In this document: positions 1 to 7,672 of the stretch, in pieces
Layout: each line of letters begins with the position of its first letter
Position numbering within the stretch: position 1 is the first letter of the stretch
Virus record (IMG/VR): IMGVR_UViG_3300032275_000014
Location: 1 to 29,413 of that record
DNA: 29,413 bases
Reading direction: 5' to 3' (one strand)
Origin: a virus
The notes under the pieces: generated by a model
Database searches by the model: none
Seen by the model: only the letters and a program-made list of their open reading frames with translations
What the model was told of the DNA's origin: nothing
Made by a program: the position numbers and the translations under genes

Positions 1-645
1 AACGTGTGGAACTATTGGATAACATTCATCACGAGGAAATGGCCCAACAGTCATGATTATGAACATGCCGCCAAAGCCTTCTTCCTTGAGCCTCTTCTTC
101 CAGTAAGCAAACCGCTGTGAATAGTTTGTGATTTGAGATATTCTGTAGATAACGAAAACTGGTTGGTCATCAACCTTGATATAATTAGGATGACGAAAAA
201 ATGGCAACAAATACTGCAAGTGTTGCTCCCATTCTTCTTCCTGACCATACATTTGAGGCTGAGTGATCTCTCCATTTCCACCGTTCATCCGTCTGGTCCA
301 GGCTTCATTTGCCCAACTTAAACAAAAAGGCAAATCTGGTTGACCGTCTGCAATAGTCATTTCCAGAGTCTTTTGCATCAGCAACTTGCCATGAAACCAA
401 TAATGGTAATAGCAAAAGCCATAAACTCCATACTCTTTTGCGATCTCTGCTTGCTTTTGCCGCACGCTCCGATCTTCAAGACAATAATACCCTATGTCAG
501 AATGAGGATATTTGAGGACGTGGCCAGGGGCTAACACTTTGGCCTTTTCAAGACAAGTCCATTCTGTGAATCCCTTGCCCCACCAAAAATTGTTTTCCTC
601 GAACTCATGAAATTGAGGCAGATACATGCAAATGGGCTTAATCAT
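1..645 (-). CDS. WbsX-like glycosyltransferase, N-terminal part (runs off left edge)
   Basis: An open frame of 215 codons starts at ATG 645 and continues past base 1, so the C-terminus is missing. The N-terminus reads MIKPICMYLPQFHEFEENN, then WWGKGFTEWT near residues 21-30, and later YGFCYYHYWFHGK and LPFCLSWANEAWTRR. This order is typical of the WbsX family (glycan-assembly proteins with a GH99-like fold, found in O-antigen and S-layer loci). The likely role is building a glycan in the cytoplasm; the sugar cannot be predicted. The start lies 14 bp from the divergent gene at 660 and no Shine-Dalgarno site is visible. The family call is firm; the reaction is not. Confidence 0.88.
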   Translation of the reverse strand, partial: MIKPICMYLPQFHEFEENNFWWGKGFTEWTCLEKAKVLAPGHVLKYPHSDIGYYCLEDRSVRQKQAEIAKEYGVYGFCYYHYWFHGKLLMQKTLEMTIADGQPDLPFCLSWANEAWTRRMNGGNGEITQPQMYGQEEEWEQHLQYLLPFFRHPNYIKVDDQPVFVIYRISQITNYSQRFAYWKKRLKEEGFGGMFIIMTVGPFPRDECYPIVPHV

Positions 646-659
646 ACTATGATTTAGTT
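646..659. promoter_or_regulatory. 14-bp divergent start-to-start spacer, possible leaderless promoter
   Basis: Only ACTATGATTTAGTT separates the two divergent ATGs. Neither side has a Shine-Dalgarno site. For the rightward gene, TATGAT (one mismatch to TATAAT) sits exactly 6 nt before the ATG, where a leaderless transcript would start. A related 14-bp spacer lies at 8483-8496 in reverse orientation. The promoter role is inferred. Confidence 0.4.
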
Positions 660-1541
660 ATGTTTCAGAGAAAAGTAAAAATTCATTGCCCCGCTGATTG
701 GAGCCATCACAGACACGGATGGAACTACGTTGTGAACTCATTAAAAGAAAACCTACACAATGATCTCGGTGTGGACTTCTTTACAAATGGCCTATATGCC
801 AAAATGATCTCATCAAATGAATTTTACGAGAAGCCCTGGATAGGCATATTGCATCTTACTCCAAGTGATCCAGGAATGGGACACAACCTTGAAAACAACA
901 AGGCATGGCATCGCAGTTTAGAACAATGTCATGGCTTGTATACCCTATCCAATCACGGTCGTAAATTCTTGGAAAAATACGTCAACTGCAAAGTCGAAAG
1001 ATTGTACTACCCTGGAACTCCGGGTGGACCTCAATTCGACCCAATGCGTTACGAAGCCAATATGAATAAGAAAGTGTACTTTGTCGGACACTGGCTGAGA
1101 AGGTTCGAGCCTTTTTTTGAACTAAAAACAAATCATAAAAAAATAGCTGTTCGCTGTTCCGATACGCATATTCCGTCCAGCATTGACACAATTCAATATC
1201 TTCCACCTACCGATTACGACAAGATATTCACAGACAATATTTTGTTTCTCTCTTTGCTTGATTCTTCGACAAACACAACAGTTCTTGAGTGCATCAAAAG
1301 CAGCACTCCGATTATTGTCAACAGGCTTCCAGCATTAGAAGAATATCTTGGCCGAGACTATCCTCTGTTTTACCAGGATTTACAAGAGGCTGAAAATGTT
1401 ATTGATGACCACCACAGAATTATCTCAGGACATGAATATCTACTTAGGATGGACAAGTCCCATCTAAACATAGATCGGTTCTTGAAAGACATTGCCGAAT
1501 CTTCAATATATAGATCGCTAAAAATAACCAAGTTTTTATAG
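660..1541 (+). CDS. GT-B fold glycosyltransferase
   Basis: This 293-residue protein has the look of a short GT-B transferase. The middle contains KVYFVGHWLRRFEPF, and the C-terminal half carries SLLDSSTNTTVLECIKSSTP then IIVNRLPALEEYLG, the donor-binding helix and strand pattern (acidic residue after a T/S-rich turn, then a conserved ...P.IV.....ALEEYLG) seen in glycosyltransferase families 1 and 4. No signal peptide or membrane segment is seen, so it should act in the cytoplasm. It starts 14 bp from the divergent WbsX-like gene and is followed after 1-7 bp by a small exported protein. Sugar donor and acceptor are unknown. Confidence 0.72.
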   Translation: MFQRKVKIHCPADWSHHRHGWNYVVNSLKENLHNDLGVDFFTNGLYAKMISSNEFYEKPWIGILHLTPSDPGMGHNLENNKAWHRSLEQCHGLYTLSNHGRKFLEKYVNCKVERLYYPGTPGGPQFDPMRYEANMNKKVYFVGHWLRRFEPFFELKTNHKKIAVRCSDTHIPSSIDTIQYLPPTDYDKIFTDNILFLSLLDSSTNTTVLECIKSSTPIIVNRLPALEEYLGRDYPLFYQDLQEAENVIDDHHRIISGHEYLLRMDKSHLNIDRFLKDIAESSIYRSLKITKFL

Positions 1542-1548
1542 GATGCTG

Positions 1549-1905
1549 ATGTTTTCAAAAATAGCTGTTGGACTACTCTGCTCCGCATGTCTGCTGGTCG
1601 CAGGTGCCGCACCCATACCAAAAGGAATCAAAATGATCGAGAAAAATCAAGATAAAGAAACGACAACGAGTTTGATCGTTTACGCAAGTGACAACACAGT
1701 TGAGCAAAACACAATGCCATCTCCAGACTTTGCTGACGCTAACTTATTGGACGTTCTGCGTGGCAAGGAATCTTTTGGATTCGAGGCTTTTGCAATTGTT
1801 ACAACGGGAGACAAAACATCATTCGTCTACATTGAAAACAATTGCACTGTCTGGGCAACGCCCTTGGAGTTCTTCAAGAACAAAGTAAAAATCAGCGAGC
1901 GATAA
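1549..1905 (+). CDS. Small exported protein of unknown function
   Basis: I do not recognise this protein of about 118 residues. It starts with a hydrophobic segment, KIAVGLLCSACLLVAGAAP, that looks like a signal peptide; a cysteine pair upstream of AGAA leaves open a lipoprotein-like or signal peptidase I cut. The mature part is mixed-charge with no repeats, ending FKNKVKISER. ATG 1543 is also in frame, but ATG 1549 has AGG at a 6-nt spacing, so I prefer it. It directly follows the glycosyltransferase and is closed by a hairpin at 1928-1955. An envelope or superinfection role is possible but not shown. Confidence 0.6.
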   Translation: MFSKIAVGLLCSACLLVAGAAPIPKGIKMIEKNQDKETTTSLIVYASDNTVEQNTMPSPDFADANLLDVLRGKESFGFEAFAIVTTGDKTSFVYIENNCTVWATPLEFFKNKVKISER

Positions 1906-1927
1906 TCCATACAAGGCACATTGGGAT

Positions 1928-1955
1928 ATTGGCAAGCGTCAAATCGCTTGCCAAT
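1928..1955. terminator. Hairpin between convergent genes
   Basis: A perfect 11-bp stem (ATTGGCAAGCG / CGCTTGCCAAT) with loop TCAAAT lies between two convergent genes and touches the stop codon of the leftward gene. There is no strong U-tract on either side, so it may be a weak bidirectional terminator or an mRNA 3'-end stabiliser. Confidence 0.6.
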
Positions 1956-2647
1956 TATAAAATGAACGGCTTCAACAGCAATCTCCAGTTCTTTCTTAGA
2001 TTCCTGTTCGCTCCCTGAAAATGAACTCCGCATAATGAAATGTTTAGCGGGAAATCATATTCTGGAAAGTAATTAAGTATTGTCTCTGGTTCAATGATGA
2101 TGTGCTGGTTCTGAAACAGCGAATAGGCAATCACCCCTTGGTCATCACACCACTCAATCCATGCTCGATCCACATCATTCTCACAGGCTTTCTTTATTTT
2201 ACTGGCTAGATCGAAATGAGGAGGCATACCATAAAGTCCACTGTTTATTGCGTGCGGCTGAGGAACCAAGTGATCGTACCTGCCATACTTTCTAGCTCGA
2301 CCTCTGAGCATCAGAGTGAAATCTGAATTCAAAAAATCATCAATTTCTTTGAACCTTCTGAATATGATGAGATCGTTGTCAATCACAATTTCGTGAGATT
2401 CTGGCCTCATTCGGGCCGGGTACATCTTCCACATTTCTCTCTGAGGAAGATATTCCATGTCTTCTGTGTGATGTTGTTGAAGCAGATCGGCATCTAAATT
2501 GCAGAGCTTGTTCTTTTCTATATTGTTAAAGCAAACAACCCGATCTATATCGGGATAGCATTTTTTGAAAAGACGTATCGAATATTGAAGTATATCAAGC
2601 CCATCTTGGGAAACATCTCCAACCGTCCATCTGATTAAATTCTTCAT
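1955..2647 (-). CDS. GT-A type glycosyltransferase
   Basis: This is a 230-residue protein. Residues 87-95 read EIVIDNDLI, a hydrophobic strand ending in a DxD-type motif (D90-N-D92), the metal and nucleotide-sugar site of GT-A transferases. Downstream, PQPHAINSGLYGMPP resembles the acceptor-side NSG turn, and the C-terminus has CGVHFQGANRNLRKNW with a histidine typical of GT8-like or similar families. It is the last gene of the minus-strand glycan operon: its ATG overlaps the upstream stop by 4 bp (ATGA), implying translational coupling. The fold is reasonably clear, the substrate unknown. Confidence 0.68.
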   Translation of the reverse strand: MKNLIRWTVGDVSQDGLDILQYSIRLFKKCYPDIDRVVCFNNIEKNKLCNLDADLLQQHHTEDMEYLPQREMWKMYPARMRPESHEIVIDNDLIIFRRFKEIDDFLNSDFTLMLRGRARKYGRYDHLVPQPHAINSGLYGMPPHFDLASKIKKACENDVDRAWIEWCDDQGVIAYSLFQNQHIIIEPETILNYFPEYDFPLNISLCGVHFQGANRNLRKNWRLLLKPFIL

Positions 2648-3768
2648 TTCATGAGTTCCGTTAGGCTCTCTATGTAATCGTCACACTTCAAAAATGAAGA
2701 AGCGTCTTCTCTCGTTATGCGTGTTTCAATAATTCGATCTGTTAATGATTCAATATTGCCCAACCAAGATATTTGAACCAGATGCGATACAATCGACTCC
2801 CTGTCGCTGCTGGTTAAAACATTGTAGTCAAGCACAGGTATCTGATGAATGCGAGCCTCTTTCAGCACTTTGTAGTAAGAAATAAGGTGTGCCGAAACTT
2901 GCTGCTTTTCGAGCGTGTCGGCATTGCTTTGAGCGTATTCCACGAATGGAATGATTTCTGGATCGAGCGAATTCTTATTGCTTATTAGGGAGAAATAAAT
3001 GGCGTCATACCATGTTTTGCACGCCGTTCTCCTGTAGGCATTCTTCGAGAGACATGGCATACAGTATTTCAACTCCCGATAAAGTACAAAACACCTAAAC
3101 ACCTTGCAGTGGTTCGGCATGTGGAACGCCGAATAATTCTCCTTGGTGAAGTTAAACTCGCTAAGTCTCCAGGTTTCATTCAATAAAAAATTATACTCTT
3201 CCCACGGCCTTATCTTAGCTATGTTCAAAGATTTAGAACTCAACTCACAACCGAACATGGTTGCCACTTTCATGGGGCAAAGATAGTTCGATATTGGATT
3301 GAAGTATTCTCTGTAATATTTCAATTCTTGATTGTTTGCAGAGATGTTATCTGCAAGCCAATCTGTTCCTGAGTTGGGCAAGCCAATCAGCATGGTTGGC
3401 TTTCTTGTATTAGGCAAGCTAACCATGCTGATTGGCTTTGGTTTATTTTCAATCATGTCCATACTTAGTAGCCACTTTTCATTACGTTTAGCAATTCTAC
3501 ATTGCAGCCACTCGTTACGTCCTTGGGCGCAATCCATACAGAATGCGGTGGCCTTGCGGCACAATTTGGTTTCCTCGATCATCTCTATTTTTCGATCCAT
3601 CATAATCCCGGACCAGCCGATCCGTTCGAGCATGTAAGTGTTATTCGTCTTTTGAGGTGGGCCGGACCCAATGTCCAGGAAGAATCCGGGCGTGCGGACC
3701 AATCGTCGTACCATACGGTCTTGTCCTTCTTTGGAGTACGATATTAGTTCGTGCTGGATTTTTAGCAT
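2644..3768 (-). CDS. FkbM-like methyltransferase fragment fused to sulfotransferase-like domain
   Basis: The protein has 374 residues. Residues 10-60 (SYSKEGQDRMVRRLV, FFLDIGSGPP, NTYMLERIGWSGI) match the start of FkbM-type SAM methyltransferases, with motif I at 30-36. That domain stops after about 95 residues, well short of a full methyltransferase. From about residue 124, TMLIGLPNSGTDWLADNI resembles the 5'-phosphosulfate-binding loop of sulfotransferases (G.P.SGT.WL), followed by a helical region with REYFNP and a basic C-terminal half with SDRESIVSHL. No Shine-Dalgarno site precedes ATG 3768. The chimera is visible; PAPS-dependent sulfation and any methyl transfer are inferences. The junction carries a long palindrome. 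Confidence 0.6.
   Translation of the reverse strand: MLKIQHELISYSKEGQDRMVRRLVRTPGFFLDIGSGPPQKTNNTYMLERIGWSGIMMDRKIEMIEETKLCRKATAFCMDCAQGRNEWLQCRIAKRNEKWLLSMDMIENKPKPISMVSLPNTRKPTMLIGLPNSGTDWLADNISANNQELKYYREYFNPISNYLCPMKVATMFGCELSSKSLNIAKIRPWEEYNFLLNETWRLSEFNFTKENYSAFHMPNHCKVFRCFVLYRELKYCMPCLSKNAYRRTACKTWYDAIYFSLISNKNSLDPEIIPFVEYAQSNADTLEKQQVSAHLISYYKVLKEARIHQIPVLDYNVLTSSDRESIVSHLVQISWLGNIESLTDRIIETRITREDASSFLKCDDYIESLTELMK
3373..3438. repeat. Palindrome and protein repeat at the domain junction
   Basis: Two perfect 18-bp arms, AAGCCAATCAGCATGGTT (3380-3397) and its reverse complement (3421-3438), flank 23 bp inside a coding region. Read as protein on the minus strand they give two direct repeats, KPISMVSLPN (residues 111-120) and KPTMLIGLPN (123-132); the second is the start of the sulfotransferase loop. 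Confidence 0.85.
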
Positions 3769-3799
3769 TTTGTATTACTTGTGGTCGTATGTAAATTGA

Positions 3800-4321
3800 C
3801 TAGATGAAAAGGCGAGCGACCCTTTTTTTTGCAATTCCTGTAGTATCTCCGATGGCTCCGATGGGGGTGTGGGCGAAAACTTCGATGGGAATCAAATTGG
3901 CTTCTTCAAGCAAGGCTTTCATTCCATCTGGCCAGATTCGCCAGCAGTCAACGGGGAATTCATGGAATTCAATCGTGTTTGGCGAACAAAGATAGATTAT
4001 CCCGGTTTGTTTGCATATTCTGGCAACTTCTTTGATCCATCTCCAGGGGTGGCAGACATGCTCGATGACCTGGGTGGCGACTACGACATCGTAGCTTTCG
4101 CTTTCGATTTCAGGCCAACTGTATTGTCCTGATAATACAATGTCCACGTTTTTTCCGGGGGCGAGGTCATAACCAGTGTATTTCCAATTGGGTTTGTCGA
4201 ATAGTGGTCTTAAAGTACCATTTATGTCGCAACTGCCGATGTCGGCAATCGTCAGTGATTGGTCGAGTTTTAGATATTTTTCGACAAACTTCTGAGCATC
4301 TTCGTAAGCTGTTTTGTGCAA
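3800..4321 (-). CDS. Class I SAM-dependent methyltransferase
   Basis: The 173-residue protein has the Methyltransf_11/23 layout: motif I LTIADIGSCDINGTL (residues about 23-37), the motif II acidic residue in YTGYDLAPGKNVDIV, SYDVVVATQVIEHVCHPW (post II with the EHV turn), and IIYLCSPNTIEFHEFP (motif III). The C-terminus keeps DCWRIWPDGMKALLEEANL, usual for methyltransferases of glycan clusters. The start codon is TTG at 4321, supported by AAGGTGA about 4-5 nt upstream, which overlaps the stop of the upstream gene region. Its place among glycosyltransferases suggests O-methylation of a sugar; the target is unproven. Confidence 0.82.
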   Translation of the reverse strand: MHKTAYEDAQKFVEKYLKLDQSLTIADIGSCDINGTLRPLFDKPNWKYTGYDLAPGKNVDIVLSGQYSWPEIESESYDVVVATQVIEHVCHPWRWIKEVARICKQTGIIYLCSPNTIEFHEFPVDCWRIWPDGMKALLEEANLIPIEVFAHTPIGAIGDTTGIAKKRVARLFI

Positions 4322-4330
4322 GTTTTCACC

Positions 4331-5104
4331 TTATAGCAATATGCGTCTGTTAGACTTAGGCAACTCAAACCATTTCACACCACGGGCTTCTGTCCATTGG
4401 CGAAATATAGCCGGGTCGTGAGTGTGTTCATATAACGTAGGACCGTCACCACGACTTTCTGGGTAAGGTATGGTTCGTCCTTCAGGATAAAGGAGTAAAT
4501 TCTCAGGAGTTGCCCCAACCTTCCAACGCAGGCCCATTTCTTTAATTCGAGAAAGCATTTCTATTTCTATTTCCTTTACATAGAACGGCATCACGAATAG
4601 TTCTTTGTTTATGTTTGCAAATCTGTCGGGCCGACAGCCGAAGACCTGGGTGTTAAGTGAGTAAGGTCGTTTCTCGATGCCTTTCATGATCCAGTGAGAG
4701 CCGACATAATCAGCGTCGGCTAATTGTCTGACGAAATAATCAACGAAATCAGGGGCCATCATCACGTCTTCGGCCATGTGGATCATATATTCGATTCCCG
4801 CCACGGATGAATATTCGGTTGCCATTCGGATTGCCGTTGCCGCCCCATCTTGATGTCCTAGATTGCTGTTTTTCGACAGGACTGCTGTAGACCTTTTATA
4901 AACTTCCAGAGCATATTTTCGCTCTGGTAGGGACATACTCCAGGGGTCTAACCCAATTGCGGAAACTATCACCTTATGTTTTCCATTCGGGTTGGCACAG
5001 TCGATGGCTGCGATCAACATTTGCAAGTGCTGGATGGGGTCAAGCATGACGCCTTTTGACTTACAGTGATGTCCGTTGTAGGAAAAAGACAACACAACAC
5101 TCAT
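4331..5104 (-). CDS. GT-A-like glycosyltransferase
   Basis: This 257-residue protein shows the pattern of an inverting GT-A transferase: an N-terminal strand with KVIVSAIGLDPW, NLGHQDGAATAIRMA (residues 81-95, like the gxxxArNxg region of GT2 proteins), then IEYMIHMAEDVMMAPDFVDY with an E112-D113 pair in the DxD position, followed by DADYVGSH. The C-terminal third includes GATPENLLLYPEGRT. AAGGTAA lies before ATG 5104, and the same AAGGTAAACT leader occurs before the glycosyltransferase at 15811. It is the fifth gene of the minus-strand operon. Sugar specificity is unknown. Confidence 0.62.
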   Translation of the reverse strand: MSVVLSFSYNGHHCKSKGVMLDPIQHLQMLIAAIDCANPNGKHKVIVSAIGLDPWSMSLPERKYALEVYKRSTAVLSKNSNLGHQDGAATAIRMATEYSSVAGIEYMIHMAEDVMMAPDFVDYFVRQLADADYVGSHWIMKGIEKRPYSLNTQVFGCRPDRFANINKELFVMPFYVKEIEIEMLSRIKEMGLRWKVGATPENLLLYPEGRTIPYPESRGDGPTLYEHTHDPAIFRQWTEARGVKWFELPKSNRRILL

Positions 5105-5116
5105 GAGTTTACCTTT

Positions 5117-5833
5117 TTAAGCATTTGCGTTACCTTTCATTATGTTAAGCAATTCTACGTTGCATCCAACAGCTTTTGCATAAGCAATGAAATTGTTCAT
5201 GATGTCTCGCTGAACAGGTCCAGATATTAACTTCATGGGGTCTGTTTGCCCAATAACAATCCACGCCTCTCGCAGTTGATTGAAGTCTATCCCACCCAGG
5301 GTCGATACATCTTTGATTTTCTGCATTAGTTCATGTTGAACCGATTCAAATACCGTCTTGGAATATTTGAACATCTCGCATGTTCTTGCATCTGTCTGAA
5401 GGTAGCGATATTTGTCCTTGGCGATTGAGGCAAAAAGATCGACTGCTTCCTTGGTGTCTTCTGGACTTCCTCCAAAGAGAAAGCCTCCTGGTTCGCAGCC
5501 AATATGGACGATTCGCTGTCCAGTTAGGGCCTTTAGCCTATCCGTTGTCCCAGGTTCTACTGGAGAGGCAATGATGAATAGACCGGCATGGCAACATCGC
5601 ATGGCATCCTCGATTAGCACGGTGTCACAACGGAAGTCCTCAATTTTAGGCTTCTTGGTTAGTCCACAGTTTTTGGTCAGAGCGGTTTCGCAAATCATTA
5701 CATAATTGAACCATGTTGGTTCTTCTTTTTCTGCCGCCCAGATATTGAGGGTGCTGACCTCGTGGTGGTCCTTGAAGAACTGCCACATTCCTTCGCCTGA
5801 TAGGTTGTCTCCCACGATTAAGATTCTAGCCAT
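5117..5833 (-). CDS. Shortened nucleotide-sugar dehydrogenase homologue
   Basis: At 238 residues this is about half the length of UDP-glucose/GDP-mannose 6-dehydrogenases (roughly 390-450), yet keeps several of their landmarks: an N-terminal ARILIVGDNLSGEG in place of the usual GxGxxG, IIASPVEPGTTDRL (residues 87-100), GGFLFGGSPEDTKEAVDLF (117-134) and E153-MFKYSKTVFESVQHEL (central helix), then GGIDFNQLREA. The C-terminal NAD/UDP-binding half with the catalytic GGxCxPKD cysteine is absent. It may be a non-catalytic relative, a reshaped enzyme, or a binding partner of the mutase next door. Its ATG overlaps the mutase stop by 8 bp. Confidence 0.62.
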   Translation of the reverse strand: MARILIVGDNLSGEGMWQFFKDHHEVSTLNIWAAEKEEPTWFNYVMICETALTKNCGLTKKPKIEDFRCDTVLIEDAMRCCHAGLFIIASPVEPGTTDRLKALTGQRIVHIGCEPGGFLFGGSPEDTKEAVDLFASIAKDKYRYLQTDARTCEMFKYSKTVFESVQHELMQKIKDVSTLGGIDFNQLREAWIVIGQTDPMKLISGPVQRDIMNNFIAYAKAVGCNVELLNIMKGNANA

Positions 5834-6959
5834 TGATGATTTTCTCCGCTTTGCTCATTGCTGAGGCTACAGTTTGGTCGATGTCAAGATATTTGTATTC
5901 TCCTAAACGGCCTCCGAATGTTATGTTCTTTATGTCTTTTTTGAGATCAAAGTATTTAGAGTATAGTGCCGAATTGATCTCGTCTCTTATTGGGTAGTAT
6001 GGCTCTGGGTGGTCTTTGAAGGAGATTGGGATGTCATAGGAAACCACAGTCGGTTCAGTTGTGTCGATCAGCGGCTCGTGCTTGGGGCCACGCTTATGAA
6101 AGTGCTTGTGTTCGATGCTCCGAATGTATGGCACAGACTGGTCAACATAATTGAATACTGCGTTCCCTTGAAAGTCGCCCTGGTGGAGTCTGTGTTCAAA
6201 TCGGAGTGTATTGTATTCAAGCTCCCCATATTCGTAATTGAAGAACTTATCAATTGGTCCTGTGTAAACCAAATGGTTTGCAAAGTCCCGCCAGTTGTTC
6301 TTCATGTCGAAGAAATCCACTCCTAACTGAATCTCAATGCCGTCCAGCATATTTTCGACCATCTTGCCGTACCCATCTTTGGGTATGCCTTGGTACTTCG
6401 TAATGAAGTAGTTCTCTTCATATGTGAAACGAATAGGGAGCCTTTGGATGATTGAGCTTGGGAGTTCTCGTGGCTCTTTCATCCATTGCTTCTTGGTGTA
6501 TCCATAGATGAATAGTTCGTAGAGTTCACGTCCAATTTTGTCTAATGCCCATTCTTCAAAGTTTCGAGGATTGTCGCATACGACACGAACGGAGTTCAGT
6601 TTCCTTCTTGCTTGCTCTGGCGTAATGACGCCCCACAGTTGGTGCATCGTCATCATGTTGATCGGGAATGAATAGACTCTATTGCCAGACAACACCTTGG
6701 GCTTGTTTATGAATGGCTCGATCTCTGAGAACTGGCTCAGGAAATTCCAAATTGCATCGCTTTGCGTATGCAGAATGTGCGCACCATATTCTCCGACAAT
6801 AATGCCATTGTCCCACCGCTTGTCGAATGCAGCACCAGCAATGTGCGGCAAACGGTCAATGACTAGGCATTTTTTTCCAAGATCAGTAGCCTTGCGAGCG
6901 AATGTGGCTCCGAAAAATCCTGCGCCCACAATTAAGAAATCATAGCGGTTATTTGGCAT
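5826..6959 (-). CDS. glf: UDP-galactopyranose mutase
   Basis: This 377-residue flavoenzyme converts UDP-galactopyranose to UDP-galactofuranose. Visible landmarks: YDFLIVGAGFFGATFA (FAD-binding GxGxxG, residues 6-21), AGAAFDKRW (41-49), EYGAHILHTQSDAIWNF (57-73), GNRVYSFPIN (92-101), EWALDKIGRELYELFIYGYTKKQW (central region) and near the end FGGRLGEYKYLDIDQTV, all in family order and at family length. GGTGA lies 7 nt before ATG 6959, inside the 3' end of the HNH gene, with which it overlaps by 11 bp. Galactofuranose donors feed cell-surface or virion glycans; the neighbouring transferases are the likely users. Confidence 0.95.
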   Translation of the reverse strand: MPNNRYDFLIVGAGFFGATFARKATDLGKKCLVIDRLPHIAGAAFDKRWDNGIIVGEYGAHILHTQSDAIWNFLSQFSEIEPFINKPKVLSGNRVYSFPINMMTMHQLWGVITPEQARRKLNSVRVVCDNPRNFEEWALDKIGRELYELFIYGYTKKQWMKEPRELPSSIIQRLPIRFTYEENYFITKYQGIPKDGYGKMVENMLDGIEIQLGVDFFDMKNNWRDFANHLVYTGPIDKFFNYEYGELEYNTLRFEHRLHQGDFQGNAVFNYVDQSVPYIRSIEHKHFHKRGPKHEPLIDTTEPTVVSYDIPISFKDHPEPYYPIRDEINSALYSKYFDLKKDIKNITFGGRLGEYKYLDIDQTVASAMSKAEKIING

Positions 6960-7611
6960 GGTTAGTCACCATCTTGCAGAGTTCTATGAACTCTTTTTGT
7001 GAAAGGGATTGTTTCATCATATTGATTTTTTTGAGTGTCCACTGCACGTTGTCTTTTGTGTATCCTTTGGTCGAGTCAATGCGATCCAGAGATGCTGTGG
7101 TGCGGGTTCTGGTTGGATTGGATTTTTTTCTTCCACAAAAAATTAGCGTTGCGTTTGTGAGAGCGCAGCGTTGCCCTTGGTCGAGAAAAAGTTGCCAAGC
7201 ATATTCGACGGTAATTTCAAAGGGAATATTGCGTGCCTTTGCTCCATTTTTCACGTTTGCCCAAAATGTGCCTGTAATCTCACCGTAACCTTTTTTGCAG
7301 CAGTTGTTACATTTCGTTGATGTGCCTTGCAACAAGTTGCATGACTTAACTGGTTTTTCTACACCGCATTTGCAACGACATATCCATGTTGAATGAGATT
7401 TGGGATTCTTTCGTAATACTTTCCAATTTCCAAACTGTGTGCCAGTGTAATCCCTAACAGTCCAGTTTTTTCGTCTTTCAAAACCGGATAGTTGCATTGC
7501 TTTGTATATTGAGGATGCTGACCATCCTGTTTCTTTTGCTATTGTTGGTACGCTTTTTCCGAGTAAGATATATTCTCTTTCAAGGAAAGTTGAGTTAATT
7601 TTTACTTTCAT
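6949..7611 (-). CDS. HNH homing endonuclease (free-standing)
   Basis: About 220 residues from ATG 7611. An N-terminal helix-turn-helix (KSVPTIAKETGWSASSIYKAM) is followed by a zinc-ribbon/NUMOD-like part (GTQFGNWKVLRKNPK, CRCKCG, later CNNC) and a C-terminal HNH core with GQRCALTN, TASLDRIDSTKGYTKDNVQW and KINMMKQSL. This is the arrangement of phage free-standing HNH endonucleases that spread into genes of related phages. It interrupts the glycan operon between the GT9-like gene and glf, overlapping glf by 11 bp. A TTG start at 7668 is possible but would translate through the hairpin at 7639-7662 and has no good ribosome site. Confidence 0.88.
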   Translation of the reverse strand: MKVKINSTFLEREYILLGKSVPTIAKETGWSASSIYKAMQLSGFERRKNWTVRDYTGTQFGNWKVLRKNPKSHSTWICRCKCGVEKPVKSCNLLQGTSTKCNNCCKKGYGEITGTFWANVKNGAKARNIPFEITVEYAWQLFLDQGQRCALTNATLIFCGRKKSNPTRTRTTASLDRIDSTKGYTKDNVQWTLKKINMMKQSLSQKEFIELCKMVTNHAK

Positions 7612-7638
7612 GTATTTATATAGAATATGAAAGTCATT

Positions 7639-7662
7639 CTTCGCAAGATAGTTCTTGCGAAG
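7639..7662 (-). other. Stem-loop upstream of the HNH gene
   Basis: CTTCGCAAG and CTTGCGAAG form a perfect 9-bp stem with a 6-nt loop, in the 61-bp gap between the GT9-like gene and ATG 7611. No U-tract follows, so termination would be weak; it may limit read-through or translation of the endonuclease, as hairpins do for several T4 homing endonucleases. Confidence 0.55.
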
Positions 7663-7672
7663 TGGCAAGATT

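Noticed and set aside
7613-7620. TATAAATA on the minus strand, identical to the T4 late promoter core, just before the HNH ATG.
   Set aside because: A T4-like start site about 6 nt downstream would fall inside the HNH coding sequence, after the ATG, and I did not notice another such match in the window. Probably chance in an A/T-rich leader.
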